Shown here piece by piece: positions 1 to 8,228 of a DNA stretch of 64,000 nucleotides. Source of the stretch: Bacillota bacterium (GTDB taxonomy: Bacteria; Bacillota; Clostridia; Acetivibrionales; DTU013); contig JAEZCO010000106.1 of the NCBI GenBank assembly GCA_023433505.1, positions 35,228 to 99,227 of the forward strand. The letters are read 5' to 3'. The notes beneath the pieces are model-generated. The model saw only the letters and a list, made by a program, of their open reading frames with translations, did not search any database and had not been told where the DNA came from. Made by a program: the position numbers and the translations under genes. The first letter of the stretch is position 1, and each line of letters opens with the position of its first letter.

Positions 1-1675
1 ACCTGCCTATGCCCAGAAGGTCTTCCCCGGTTACTTCCACCACCTGGGTAAGGACCTCCATTACAATATTCCAGACCTGCCTGTATTCATTGACTTTATC
101 CAGCTCACCCGAGCCTGCAAAATACCGGATCAGGCCATCGATGCGCTGAGGAACTCCAATCTCGCCAAGGAAATCGAATAAAGCCGTACAGATTTCCGCC
201 GCTTTCCTGCGGCCTTTGATTTTCTCCCGGAAAGCTTCAAGGGGCTTCACCAGCTCTATTCTTGCGCTGTTAACAGCTTCCATGACCTGCTGTCCGCCAT
301 TCCCCTTTTCTTTTCCGCTGCCGCTGAACTCCTCCCTCGCCGTCCATTCCTGCTCCTGTGTCCACCGGTACCCTTTTATCCCGCAGGCCAGGACATAATT
401 TTCAAGGAGATCGGAGCTTTCGCGGGTAATATTGGACATCCCTGACTTAATGTAGCGGAAGACCGACTCATAGGCCCAGTTGCTTTTAAATATTTCAAAG
501 GCCGAAAGGATGAGTATGATCAGGGGATGGCCGGAGATATCCCTTTTCTTGTCAATGAAACAGGGGATGCCATATTCCTTAAATACAACGTAAAGCACTT
601 TTTCATAGTGTTCGAGATTTCTGCAGGTCACAGCCATGTCCCTGTAACGCATGCCTTTTTCCCTGCATAGCTTTATGACTTCTCTGGCTGTGGCTTCGGC
701 TTCTGAAAACATATTTGCGGCAGCAAAAACGGAAATGCTTTCGACAGGCTGGACATATTTCCGGCAGGGGTAAGAAAAAAGATTCTGCTCCAAATGGCCC
801 AGCGCCTGATTTGAGCGGAACCTGCCTGTGAATGCGCAGCCGGCGTCGCCCTTCTGCCCGAGTTTTACGGGAGGCTCAATATTCACATTATCCCTGTGTG
901 CCAGTGTCTTCAGCTTGTCCGCCGTATTTCTGACAGGTACAAAAGCCATTCCGGGTATGGTATCCAGATCGGTCTCCAGGCAATCGGTGCAAAGGCATAT
1001 ATTTACCGTATCCGCTATTCCCAGAAGCTTTTGGATCACCCTGAATTCCTGGGGCGTGAACCCGGAAAACTCGTCAATCCAGATTTCCGTATGATTGAAT
1101 TGCGTCGATTTATCCAGCTTTTTGCAAAGCTCTGTGAGGTCGTCGTCAGAATCCATATACCTCTGGTGAAGCGCCGCTTCAAATTCGGAATAAATCAGGC
1201 TCAGATCCTGGAGCTTGCATTTGAGGCCGCCTGTCTCATCCAGTCCTTCGGAAGCCTCCCTCAGCATTTCGGGAGTCAAATCATACCGTTTAAACTCGGC
1301 AATCATCCTGGACATGGTATTTGCAAACCCTTTTTGCCCGGCGGCTCCGGAAAATACGCCCAGCTCATCCTTAAGCCTGTCCATAATTCTGAAAAGGATC
1401 ATGCTTTTCCCTGCATTATTGATATGCCGGCGTGCAATGCCTCCTACCTCGTTGAAAACCCTGTAAGCCATACGCCGGAAGCTGAGAACCTCAGCCCGCA
1501 GCATGCCCCCCGTCCCTGCGGCTTTGATCAGGTTCCGCTCTGCCTGCAGTGAAAACTGCTCCGGTACAATCAATACTATTTTACCTTGCTTATGGTCAAG
1601 GCTATGCTTTATGTTTTCCAGGCAGTAGCGTGTTTTTCCGCTGCCCGCGCGTCCGTATACCAGTCTGAGGCTCAT
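1..1675 (-). CDS. addB: AddB, ATP-dependent helicase/nuclease subunit B (3' end missing)
   Basis: The reverse strand reads from an ATG at 1675 without a stop to the left edge, giving the first 558 residues. It opens with a Walker A motif (GRAGSGKT, residues 7-14), followed by the VPEQFSLQAE segment typical of AddB and later an IDEFSGFTPQE Walker B-like segment. AddB works with AddA as the RecBCD-type helicase-nuclease that processes double-strand breaks for recombination. The family is about 1150 residues long, so half the gene, including the C-terminal nuclease and its iron-sulfur cysteines, lies outside the window. addA usually follows and would be to the left. The upstream G-rich stretch (GGGGTG) is only a modest ribosome binding site. 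Confidence 0.9.
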   Translation of the reverse strand, partial: MSLRLVYGRAGSGKTRYCLENIKHSLDHKQGKIVLIVPEQFSLQAERNLIKAAGTGGMLRAEVLSFRRMAYRVFNEVGGIARRHINNAGKSMILFRIMDRLKDELGVFSGAAGQKGFANTMSRMIAEFKRYDLTPEMLREASEGLDETGGLKCKLQDLSLIYSEFEAALHQRYMDSDDDLTELCKKLDKSTQFNHTEIWIDEFSGFTPQEFRVIQKLLGIADTVNICLCTDCLETDLDTIPGMAFVPVRNTADKLKTLAHRDNVNIEPPVKLGQKGDAGCAFTGRFRSNQALGHLEQNLFSYPCRKYVQPVESISVFAAANMFSEAEATAREVIKLCREKGMRYRDMAVTCRNLEHYEKVLYVVFKEYGIPCFIDKKRDISGHPLIILILSAFEIFKSNWAYESVFRYIKSGMSNITRESSDLLENYVLACGIKGYRWTQEQEWTAREEFSGSGKEKGNGGQQVMEAVNSARIELVKPLEAFREKIKGRRKAAEICTALFDFLGEIGVPQRIDGLIRYFAGSGELDKVNEYRQVWNIVMEVLTQVVEVTGEDLLGIGR

Positions 1676-1867
1676 TTGGCACCCCGTGAAAAAATATTAT
1701 ATCAACCATGGTTTGTCTGGCTGTAGTACTGCATAAATTCTACCATATCAGCGATAATTCCGCAAAAAAGAATACTCGTACAAATGTATTTTATCTATCA
1801 TGTTTTCTCCTGTATATACCGATATATATCAATAATATGGATAATTTCATAAAAATCCATAGACGCT

Positions 1868-1959
1868 GTGGACCAACGGATACGGATAGCCGTTGAAACC
1901 ACCTTCTACAATGCGGAAGGCATTATAGAATGCAAAAATATCTCAGGTTTGCAGGGAGG
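1868..1959 (+). promoter_or_regulatory. Foldable 5' leader with mutually exclusive hairpins
   Basis: This stretch just upstream of the gene at 1968 can form a helix GTGG (1868-1871)/CCAC (1899-1902) enclosing AACGG (1875-1879)/CCGTT (1890-1894). A further hairpin CCTTC (1902-1906)/GAAGG (1916-1920) competes with CTACAATGC (1906-1914)/GCATTATAG (1920-1928). A last pair, TGCAAA (1931-1936)/TTTGCA (1948-1953), ends directly before the ribosome binding site GGGAGG (1954-1959). Alternative pairings next to a ribosome site suggest a regulatory leader. I do not recognise it as any known riboswitch class. Confidence 0.35.
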
Positions 1960-1967
1960 CAGATTAT

Positions 1968-3056
1968 ATGAGAATCGATAACTCGAGCATTTCCATGTCA
2001 GCAGCAAGCTCAAGCGTAGAAAAAAATTACAAGGAGGAATCCCTCAAGATGTGGGCCGGAGACATCGGATCCGAGCTTGAGGGCAAGGGAGTCAAATTCA
2101 GCATTTCTTCACTTCCCGTTGATTTCCTCCAAATTTCCGACGAAGGAAAAAGTATCCTGGAAAAGCAGGCTAAAACCCAAACGGGAGCTGTGGAAGACGA
2201 AAATTCCATTTCCTTTGAGCTCAGCGACAAAGAAAAGCAAAAAATCCTGATGATCCAGAAAATGCTGGAGGCCCTGACAGGCAAAAAGATCAAATTCGCC
2301 ATTATGGACAAGATTAAGCTGGAAAAGGCATTCAAGAATGGGGATATCCGGATTGTGCCTCCTCAGCTCCAGCCTGTACAGCAGCAGGGCTGGGGAATCG
2401 AATATGATTCCCACGAGGTTCACTACGAAAAGCAAAAGATGTCCTTTGAGGCCCAGGGGTCCGTGAAGACGGCAGATGGCAGGGAAATTAACTTTTCGGT
2501 GAACCTAAACATGACCAGAGAATTTGCATCCCGCACCGATATTTCCATCCGGGCCGGAGATGCAGTCAAAATCGATCCGCTGGTCATCAATTACAAAAAC
2601 GCAACTGCGGACCTTACAGAAAAGAAATACAGCTTTGATCTGGACAATGACGGCACCCTGGACCAAATCTCCTTTGTAACCGGAGGAAGCGGCTTTCTGG
2701 CACTGGACCTGAACAATGATTCGGTGATCAACAACGGCTCCGAGCTTTTCGGGCCGCAGAGCGGCAACGGCTTTGAAGAGCTTGGAAAATACGACTCGGA
2801 CAGCAATGGCTGGATTGATGAAAATGACCCGGTGTATAACAAGCTCCGCATCTGGACAAAGGACGAAAACGGGGCGGATAAGCTTCTTGCATTGGGCCAG
2901 GCAGGGGTAGGGGCAATCTATCTTGGAAATGTCAATACCAATTTCGACTTGAAGGACAACAGCAACCAATTGCAGGGACAAATCGCCAAGACAGGTATTT
3001 TTCTGAGGGAAAACGGCACTGCAGGCACCGTACAGCACATTGATCTGGCAATTTAA
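1968..3056 (+). CDS. Hypothetical protein with EF-hand-like calcium-binding repeats
   Basis: 362 residues starting at an ATG eight bases after GGGAGG. The N-terminal half (1-215) is polar, without a signal peptide, and starts with a serine-rich segment followed by EESLKMW, a pattern I recall from conserved proteins of this type. The C-terminal half holds acidic calcium-loop motifs: FDLDNDGTLD, LDLNNDSVINNGSELFG and YDSDSNGWIDENDP, as in FrpC/RTX-associated EF-hand domains. Calcium binding is inferred from the motifs; the cellular role is unknown. It stands alone between addB (divergent) and a transposase remnant, behind a leader that may fold. Without a signal peptide it is cytoplasmic or leaves by a non-Sec route. 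Confidence 0.7.
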   Translation: MRIDNSSISMSAASSSVEKNYKEESLKMWAGDIGSELEGKGVKFSISSLPVDFLQISDEGKSILEKQAKTQTGAVEDENSISFELSDKEKQKILMIQKMLEALTGKKIKFAIMDKIKLEKAFKNGDIRIVPPQLQPVQQQGWGIEYDSHEVHYEKQKMSFEAQGSVKTADGREINFSVNLNMTREFASRTDISIRAGDAVKIDPLVINYKNATADLTEKKYSFDLDNDGTLDQISFVTGGSGFLALDLNNDSVINNGSELFGPQSGNGFEELGKYDSDSNGWIDENDPVYNKLRIWTKDENGADKLLALGQAGVGAIYLGNVNTNFDLKDNSNQLQGQIAKTGIFLRENGTAGTVQHIDLAI

Positions 3057-3084
3057 TAAGAATTAGGATACTCGCAGACATACT

Positions 3085-3216
3085 GATTTTAGCTGGCAAA
3101 AATCCTATTATGAGCATATTATTCGAAATGAGCAGGACCTGAGAAAAATACGGGAGTACATTGCAAACAATCCGACAAAGTGGCAGGAGGATGAATACCA
3201 TCCTTCTGAAATATAA
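3085..3216 (+). pseudogene. REP-associated (Y1/IS200-like) transposase, C-terminal remnant
   Basis: The forward frame from 3085 to the stop TAA at 3214-3216 encodes about 43 residues including SYYEHIIRNEQDL, IREYIANNP and KWQEDEYHP. These match the C-terminal end of RAYT-type Y1 transposases (family knowledge: the conserved Y-I-x-x-N-P followed by W). The frame is closed by a stop at 3064-3066 and there is no start or catalytic HUH part, so this is a decayed fragment. A REP-like palindrome follows eight bases later, as expected for this family. Confidence 0.75.
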
Positions 3217-3223
3217 CTAAAGC

Positions 3224-3242
3224 GGGCGACCAGTGGTCGCCC
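3224..3242. repeat. REP-like palindrome
   Basis: Perfect inverted repeat GGGCGACCA-g-TGGTCGCCC followed by CTAC. It sits directly behind the transposase remnant. Related GGCGA/TCGCC hairpins occur at 21471-21489 and 34886-34902, so it probably belongs to a dispersed family moved by RAYT transposases. Confidence 0.7.
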
Positions 3243-3294
3243 CTACAGAATTGCCGGCTTAAAATTCATTAAGAATGGCAAATATCGATGGCCT

Positions 3295-4197
3295 CTACGA
3301 AACTGCTGACTTGACATGGCTTCTGCTTTTCTGCCCCAGCTTGAATTCCGATATCAGCATGCCTGCCAAGATCAGCACACAGCCTATGATGGAGGGTATG
3401 CCCAGCTTCTCCGTCTCTCCTGCCATGTTGGGGATGATCATGGCAAATATGGCGGCAAATACCGGTTCGGCCGTAAAAATCAAAGCCGTATGGGTGGGCG
3501 AGGTATCCTTCTGCGCTATGGTCTGTCCACCGAAGGCAAGGGCAGTTCCCAGCACGGCGGTCACCGATATCACGATAATCACCGTGGAATTGAATTCAAA
3601 CATCTGAAAGCCCGTGCTCATCCATACCCCAGTACTGACAATCCCTGTGAAACCAATTTGCATTATGGCCAGCAGCGAGGCATCCTCGCTTGCCGTAAAT
3701 TTATCAATGAAAATTATTTGGAAAGCCCAGCATATGGAGCACAAAAAGGTCAGAAAGTCGCCGATGTTGAAATTCATGTTCAAGCCGCCGGAAAGGAAAA
3801 ACAACCCGGCAAAAGCGACAACCACCCCAATAAAGGAGGCCCTGTCCGGCTTCTTTTTCAGAAGCACCGCAGAAACCACAGGCACGATGACCACATTCAG
3901 CCCCGTAATAAATCCCGAATTGGATGCGGAGGTCGTATACAGCCCGTTTACCTGCAAAGCCATGCCCCCAAACATCAAGGCGCCGATAATGCTTCCGAAC
4001 AGCAGGGTCCGCTTGTTGAAACGCTTCAGATTCCTGTGAAAAATTACAATAAGAAGGACCGCCGCCAGCAGAAACCTTAGAGAAAGGTATGCAAAAGACG
4101 GCATAAAGTCCAGGATTATTTTCATTAATGGAAAAGAAGATCCCCAAACAACGGTTATGATTAAAAGCAGTAAATCTGCTTTGAGTTTCTTTGTCAT
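3295..4197 (-). CDS. EamA/DMT family transporter (permease)
   Basis: 300 residues, almost wholly hydrophobic, with about ten predicted transmembrane helices in two EamA halves (first begins LLLLIITVVWGSSFPLMKI). DMT-family proteins mostly export metabolites such as amino acids; the substrate cannot be told. The start lies three bases after the stop of the ABC ATPase gene upstream and has no clear ribosome binding site, so translation is probably coupled. Its place as last gene of an amino-acid import operon suggests it exports the same or a related compound, perhaps as overflow protection. This is an inference from position. Confidence 0.85.
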   Translation of the reverse strand: MTKKLKADLLLLIITVVWGSSFPLMKIILDFMPSFAYLSLRFLLAAVLLIVIFHRNLKRFNKRTLLFGSIIGALMFGGMALQVNGLYTTSASNSGFITGLNVVIVPVVSAVLLKKKPDRASFIGVVVAFAGLFFLSGGLNMNFNIGDFLTFLCSICWAFQIIFIDKFTASEDASLLAIMQIGFTGIVSTGVWMSTGFQMFEFNSTVIIVISVTAVLGTALAFGGQTIAQKDTSPTHTALIFTAEPVFAAIFAMIIPNMAGETEKLGIPSIIGCVLILAGMLISEFKLGQKSRSHVKSAVS

Positions 4198-4200
4198 TGA

Positions 4201-4956
4201 TTATAGCACTTTCTGCAGGAACGACCTGGTCCTCTCATTTTTGGGATTGCTGAATATTTCTTCCGGCGTGCTCTCTTCCTTGATCTCGCCGTTATCCATA
4301 AAGATGACCCTGCTGCCCACCTCCCGGGCAAACCCCATCTCATGGGTGACAACAAGCATTGTCATCCCCTCTTTGGCAAGGTCTTTCATAACTTCAAGCA
4401 CCTCGCCTACAAGCTCGGGATCAAGAGCGGACGTAGGCTCGTCAAAGAGCATTATCTGCGGCTTCATTGCCAGGGCCCTTGCGATGGCCACCCTCTGCTG
4501 CTGTCCGCCGGAAAGCCTTGAAGGAAATTCATCCTTTTTATCCTCAAGCCCTACTTTTTTTAGAAGCTCAATGGCATAAGCCATGGCTTCCTGTTTCGGA
4601 ACTTTCTTTACTGTGACCGGTGCTTCCATAACATTCTGAAGGGCAGTCATATGAGGAAACAAATTAAACCGCTGAAAAACCATCCCCAATTCCGTACAGA
4701 CTTCAGCTATTTTTTTATGCGATATCTTCAGCTGATCTTTTCCGTCCACCCGCTCATCAATCATCTCATCATGGATAAACACCCTTCCGCTGGTTATCCT
4801 TTCGAGATGGTTCAAGCACCTGAGAAGCGTGCTCTTGCCGGAACCGCTGGGGCCTATGATACAGACAACCTCACCTTTTGAAACCTCAAAGTCAATATTC
4901 TTCAATACCTGGAGGGATCCGAAGGACTTGCATACTTTCTCCATTTTTACCATCAT
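4201..4956 (-). CDS. Polar amino acid ABC transporter, ATP-binding protein
   Basis: 251 residues with all ABC motifs: Walker A GPSGSGKST (about 34-42), Q-loop VFQRFNLFPH, signature LSGGQQQRVAIARAL, Walker B IMLFDEPTSALDPE and the switch histidine in VVTHEMGFA. The closest general type is GlnQ/HisP, which powers uptake of glutamine, arginine, histidine or cystine. The ATG follows GGGAGGTG by eight bases. It is the third gene of the operon binding protein-permease-ATPase-EamA, all reading leftward. Confidence 0.95.
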   Translation of the reverse strand: MMVKMEKVCKSFGSLQVLKNIDFEVSKGEVVCIIGPSGSGKSTLLRCLNHLERITSGRVFIHDEMIDERVDGKDQLKISHKKIAEVCTELGMVFQRFNLFPHMTALQNVMEAPVTVKKVPKQEAMAYAIELLKKVGLEDKKDEFPSRLSGGQQQRVAIARALAMKPQIMLFDEPTSALDPELVGEVLEVMKDLAKEGMTMLVVTHEMGFAREVGSRVIFMDNGEIKEESTPEEIFSNPKNERTRSFLQKVL

Positions 4957-4971
4957 ATCAGATACACCTCC

Positions 4972-5625
4972 CTATTCGTATACGGAATATTTCTTTTCCA
5001 GTTTATCAAATACATAAGTGAACAAAGATGTCATAATTAAATACAGGATCGCCGCAGGGATATAAATCGATGCATCCCCTGAGGAATTTGCCATTGTGGA
5101 AGTGGTCCGCATCAGTTCCGTCATACCGATAACAGATACAAGGGCTGAATCTTTCAAAAGAGCAATAAACTCATTTCCTACAGGAGGTATCAATCTTCTG
5201 TAGGACTGTGGAATAATTACCCGGACCATAGCTTGTCCGTAGCTCATGCCCAGGGCTTTCGAAGCTTCCATCTGTCCCTTGTCTATTGATTGTATGGCGG
5301 CCCGGATGATTTCCGCCAGATACGCGCCGGAGTTCAGTGCAAGAGCGATGAATGCCGCCGGCATTTGTGCAAGCGTCAAAGATTTGTGTATTAGAGGTAA
5401 GGCATAGTATATAAAGAATAATTGCATCAATAAGGGAGTTCCCCTGAATACCCAAATATAGGTCCAGCAGAATTTGTCCAGTATCTTATTGCGTGAAAGC
5501 CTCCCCAATGCCAGTATCAAGCCCAGTATCATTCCAAAAAATACTGAAACAATGGTTAATTCCAATGTTATAAATGAGCCTTTCAGCAATGCAGGCATAA
5601 TGTTTAATAATCTTTCAATACTCAA
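4972..5625 (-). CDS. Polar amino acid ABC transporter, permease
   Basis: About 217 residues of the HisM/GlnP type. It contains the coupling EAA motif region (QSIDKGQMEASKALGMSYGQA) and several transmembrane helices. TTG codons occur at 5634, 5631 and 5625; I prefer TTG at 5625 because it lies nine bases from GGGAG (5635-5639), while the one at 5634 touches it. An ATG at 5598 is a further possibility. It is separated from the binding-protein gene by an intercistronic hairpin (5656-5685) and followed 15 bases later by the ATPase gene. Confidence 0.9.
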   Translation of the reverse strand: MSIERLLNIMPALLKGSFITLELTIVSVFFGMILGLILALGRLSRNKILDKFCWTYIWVFRGTPLLMQLFFIYYALPLIHKSLTLAQMPAAFIALALNSGAYLAEIIRAAIQSIDKGQMEASKALGMSYGQAMVRVIIPQSYRRLIPPVGNEFIALLKDSALVSVIGMTELMRTTSTMANSSGDASIYIPAAILYLIMTSLFTYVFDKLEKKYSVYE

Positions 5626-5655
5626 AATCAACAACTCCCGTATTTTTTCTATTCA

Positions 5656-5685
5656 GCAAAGGAAACCCGTTGGGGTTTCCTTTGC
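5656..5685 (-). promoter_or_regulatory. Intercistronic hairpin between binding protein and permease genes
   Basis: Thirteen-base perfect stem (GCAAAGGAAACCC/GGGTTTCCTTTGC) with loop GTTG. In the reading direction of the operon (leftward) no T-run follows, so it is not a classical terminator. It may protect the binding-protein message from 3' exonucleases and so set a higher level of binding protein than of permease, as known for other binding-protein-dependent transport operons. Confidence 0.75.
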
Positions 5686-5704
5686 CATCTGCATACATTG
5701 TCTA

Positions 5705-6502
5705 TCACTCTTTAAGCTTTTCATCAATATTGCTGGTGATGTCTTCTCCGAACCACTTTTCAGATAAGGTCTTCAGTGTTCCTTCTGCCTTAAGTTCGTC
5801 AATAGCCTTCTGAACTTTGTCTCTGAGAGCCGTATTACCCTTCTTAAAGCAAACACCGATAGGCTCGTTTGTTAATTTGGCACTGGTGACCTTATAGCTT
5901 TCCTTATCCTTTGCTACGTAGTCTCTGGCTACAACCTCGTCAACAACTACAGCATCCAGTCTTCCTGCCTTCAGGTCCGAGAAGCATTGGATGATCTGGT
6001 CGTACTTTGTGGTTTCAAATTTCACTTCCGCACTGTATTTTACAGTAGATTCATCCGCAGTTGTATTAAGCTGGACACCGACTTTTTTACCGGCAAGGTC
6101 CTTGGGTTCCTTAATGGAATCAGTACCTGCACTTACTACGATAACCTGTGCATTTGCAATATAGGGCTTTGTAAATTCATAGTTTTCCAATCTGTCGGCT
6201 TTCAGACTTACAGAGGAAATAATGCAATCATATTTGTCGGTATCCAGTGCCAGGAATATTCCATCCCATGCAGTAGGTATCCATTCAATCTTCATATTCA
6301 ATTTTTTTGCGATTTCGTTGGCGAGATCCACATCAAATCCTATCGTCTCGCTTTTGTCGTTGGTGAACTCCATGGGCGGATATGTATTATCCACACCTAC
6401 ACGAAGGGTATTTCCAGCACTGCCTGCTCCGCATGCGCTTAAAGCCAGAGAAAATATAACAACCAGCGCAATTACCGCGAACATTGATTTCCTTTTTAAC
6501 AT
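5705..6502 (-). CDS. Polar amino acid ABC transporter, substrate-binding lipoprotein
   Basis: 265 residues. A lipoprotein signal peptide ends in LSAC (Cys24), so the mature protein is anchored to the outside of the membrane. The rest is a bacterial SBP family 3 fold: LRVGVDNTYPPMEF, GFDVDLANEIAKKL and AGRLDAVVVDE segments. It captures a polar amino acid and delivers it to the permease and ATPase encoded downstream. AAGGAGG lies ten bases before the ATG. The very A+T-rich upstream region 6503-6641 contains several TATAAT-like boxes and is the likely promoter region of the operon. Confidence 0.93.
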   Translation of the reverse strand: MLKRKSMFAVIALVVIFSLALSACGAGSAGNTLRVGVDNTYPPMEFTNDKSETIGFDVDLANEIAKKLNMKIEWIPTAWDGIFLALDTDKYDCIISSVSLKADRLENYEFTKPYIANAQVIVVSAGTDSIKEPKDLAGKKVGVQLNTTADESTVKYSAEVKFETTKYDQIIQCFSDLKAGRLDAVVVDEVVARDYVAKDKESYKVTSAKLTNEPIGVCFKKGNTALRDKVQKAIDELKAEGTLKTLSEKWFGEDITSNIDEKLKE

Positions 6503-6641
6503 TTTTATCCATCCTCCTTACCAAAATTTTTACTTTAGTCTATAAAGTATTATAAAAAATATATTATATTAAAATATGCAAGTTTACAAGAACAAGATTG
6601 CAAAAAATTAATAATTATTCACTGTCAGAATATATAAACAA

Positions 6642-7025
6642 TTACCCGTTCAGCTTTTTGAAGATGGCATCCTTTACCTTGTTGCTCAGGTGGATGTTGT
6701 TGGAACCCTCATTTATAAGGGCTTTACGGATATATTCCACTTCGGCCTCCGAAAGGAATATCAGTCTGCCCTTGCGGTCGATCTGTACATTGCCGCAGAT
6801 ATCTGCTACCACCTTTTTCGCCGTATCAATGCTGCTGAAATAATACACATCCTGGCCTTCATCATAAACTCCGCCGTTTTGGAGATATGTTTCCTTTACC
6901 GCAGAAGGCTCCAAACCTGCAACCTTGGCAATTTCAATAATTTTGTAGACTCCCGAATAGTCAATATAATAGTGGTTTGCCTTCCGGCCTGACAATCTTA
7001 CAATAAAGTTGGATTCACTTAACAT
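6642..7025 (-). CDS. Hypothetical protein, 127 aa
   Basis: I do not recognise a family. The ATG at 7025 is chosen because GAGGGAG lies just upstream. The protein is soluble and mixed alpha/beta: a first part rich in aromatic residues (RKANHYYIDYSGVYKIIEIA), a middle with GLEPSAVKETYLQNGG, and a basic end. The segment YKIIEIAKVAGLEPSAVKE could be a helix-turn-helix-like or KH-like helix pair, which is only a guess. It stands alone between the amino-acid ABC operon and a DMT transporter, all on the same strand. Confidence 0.65.
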   Translation of the reverse strand: MLSESNFIVRLSGRKANHYYIDYSGVYKIIEIAKVAGLEPSAVKETYLQNGGVYDEGQDVYYFSSIDTAKKVVADICGNVQIDRKGRLIFLSEAEVEYIRKALINEGSNNIHLSNKVKDAIFKKLNG

Positions 7026-7069
7026 ACGAACTCCCTCTTTCAATAAAATTCTTTTATATTATACCAGCA

Positions 7070-7987
7070 TTATGCCTTATGCTCAACAGCAGTAATTTTT
7101 TCCATATCGCCCCTTTGATTCCGCTTCTGTGTCAGAACAGTCATCGCCGCTCCTACAAGCACGATGACCCCGCCGGCCATCTGATATGCATTCATGAATC
7201 CCCTCAGCAGCAAAGCCGTCAGGATAATAGTGAAAACCGGTTCCAGCATGCTTAATATGGACGCTTTGGTAGGCGTCAGGTACTCAAGGCCTTTGAAAAA
7301 GGTAAAAATGGCAAGTACCGTGGAAAAAATTGCAATACCTGCGGTGGGTAACAGCGCCGCGGGATCAAAGGTAAATTTGATTTCTCCCGCGGGAAGTCCT
7401 GAAACCAGAATCCCCAGCGTGGCAAACAATGTGACCCAGGCGCTGGTGACGATGGAAGGCATGTTTTTGATTACATGGCTTCCAAGTACGATGTAGAACG
7501 AATAGGTCACCGCCGCAAGCAAGCCGAAAATGATTCCTGTTATATTGATGTTTCCCGTACCGGCGGCGGTTATTACCACCAGTCCTGCAAAGGAAAGCAC
7601 CATGGAAAGTATTGTTTTCCTGTTCAGGCTTTCCTTGAAAAATATAAAGGAAAGGATCGCTACGAAAACCGGAAAGGTATATAGCATCAGGACCGCCAGG
7701 GAGGGTGAAATGTATTTGACCGAATTGAAATAAAAAATGGCTTGCAGGGTGTACCCGATCCCGCCCAGCAAAATAAAATGGAAAATGTTCTTCCAGGTAA
7801 TCGCCGGATGTTTCATAAATAAAAGGATATAAGCAAAGAATAGAACCGTTGCCGTAAAAAAACGGATCAAAAGCAGCGTCGATACGGTAATACCGCTTTT
7901 ATAGGCGCTGAGGGCGAATATGGGCAGGAAGCTGAAGCCAAGCGCTGAAAGCATAACAAGCAAGATTCCGACATATGTTTTCTTCAA
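7070..7987 (-). CDS. EamA/DMT family transporter (permease)
   Basis: 305 residues with ten predicted membrane helices in two EamA repeats, the second containing TPTKASILSMLEPVFTIIL, a hallmark segment of this family. It is clearly different in sequence from the DMT protein at 3295-4197. Probable metabolite exporter of unknown substrate. AAGGGGG precedes the ATG. Upstream lies a MITE-like element (8003-8100) that may have changed its expression. The C-terminus is polar (MTVLTQKRNQRGDMEK) and cytoplasmic. Confidence 0.85.
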   Translation of the reverse strand: MKKTYVGILLVMLSALGFSFLPIFALSAYKSGITVSTLLLIRFFTATVLFFAYILLFMKHPAITWKNIFHFILLGGIGYTLQAIFYFNSVKYISPSLAVLMLYTFPVFVAILSFIFFKESLNRKTILSMVLSFAGLVVITAAGTGNINITGIIFGLLAAVTYSFYIVLGSHVIKNMPSIVTSAWVTLFATLGILVSGLPAGEIKFTFDPAALLPTAGIAIFSTVLAIFTFFKGLEYLTPTKASILSMLEPVFTIILTALLLRGFMNAYQMAGGVIVLVGAAMTVLTQKRNQRGDMEKITAVEHKA

Positions 7988-8002
7988 TTAAATCCCCCTT
8001 AA

Positions 8003-8100
8003 CTTAGGAGCACCGGAATATTTCCCTTCCATTTTTTACGAAAATGCCGGCTGCTATGGACTGTATTTTCAAGCAGGGGAGTTATATTTCACGGTGCTTA
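8003..8100. repeat. MITE-like element, copy A
   Basis: About 98 bases flanked by imperfect terminal inverted repeats: CTTAGGAGCACCGGAATATT at the left and, read as reverse complement, TAAGCACCGTGAAATATAAC at the right. The interior contains AAAATGCCGGC, which recurs in the element at 55684-55817. It has no coding capacity. It fills most of the 241-base gap between the DMT gene and glgD. Confidence 0.55.
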
Positions 8101-8228
8101 CCGGACTATCCTCCGGCCTATCTCTGCTTAATCTCGTCTAAACTCCGTTGTATTGTAACAATATATGCCCTATTTTCAATACCCGGTACAGAATACTCTT
8201 AAAGCAGTTCCCAGGTCAGCACGAATCG

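Noticed and set aside
1819..1832. Flagellar sigma-D promoter before the gene at 1968
   Set aside because: A CCGATAT -10-like string is present but no TAAA box at the right distance.
1708..1896. 62-codon forward frame upstream of the calcium-binding-type gene
   Set aside because: No ribosome binding site, odd composition, overlaps the foldable leader.
3316..4080. 254-codon forward frame inside the DMT gene
   Set aside because: Highly charged, repetitive shadow of a hydrophobic membrane protein.
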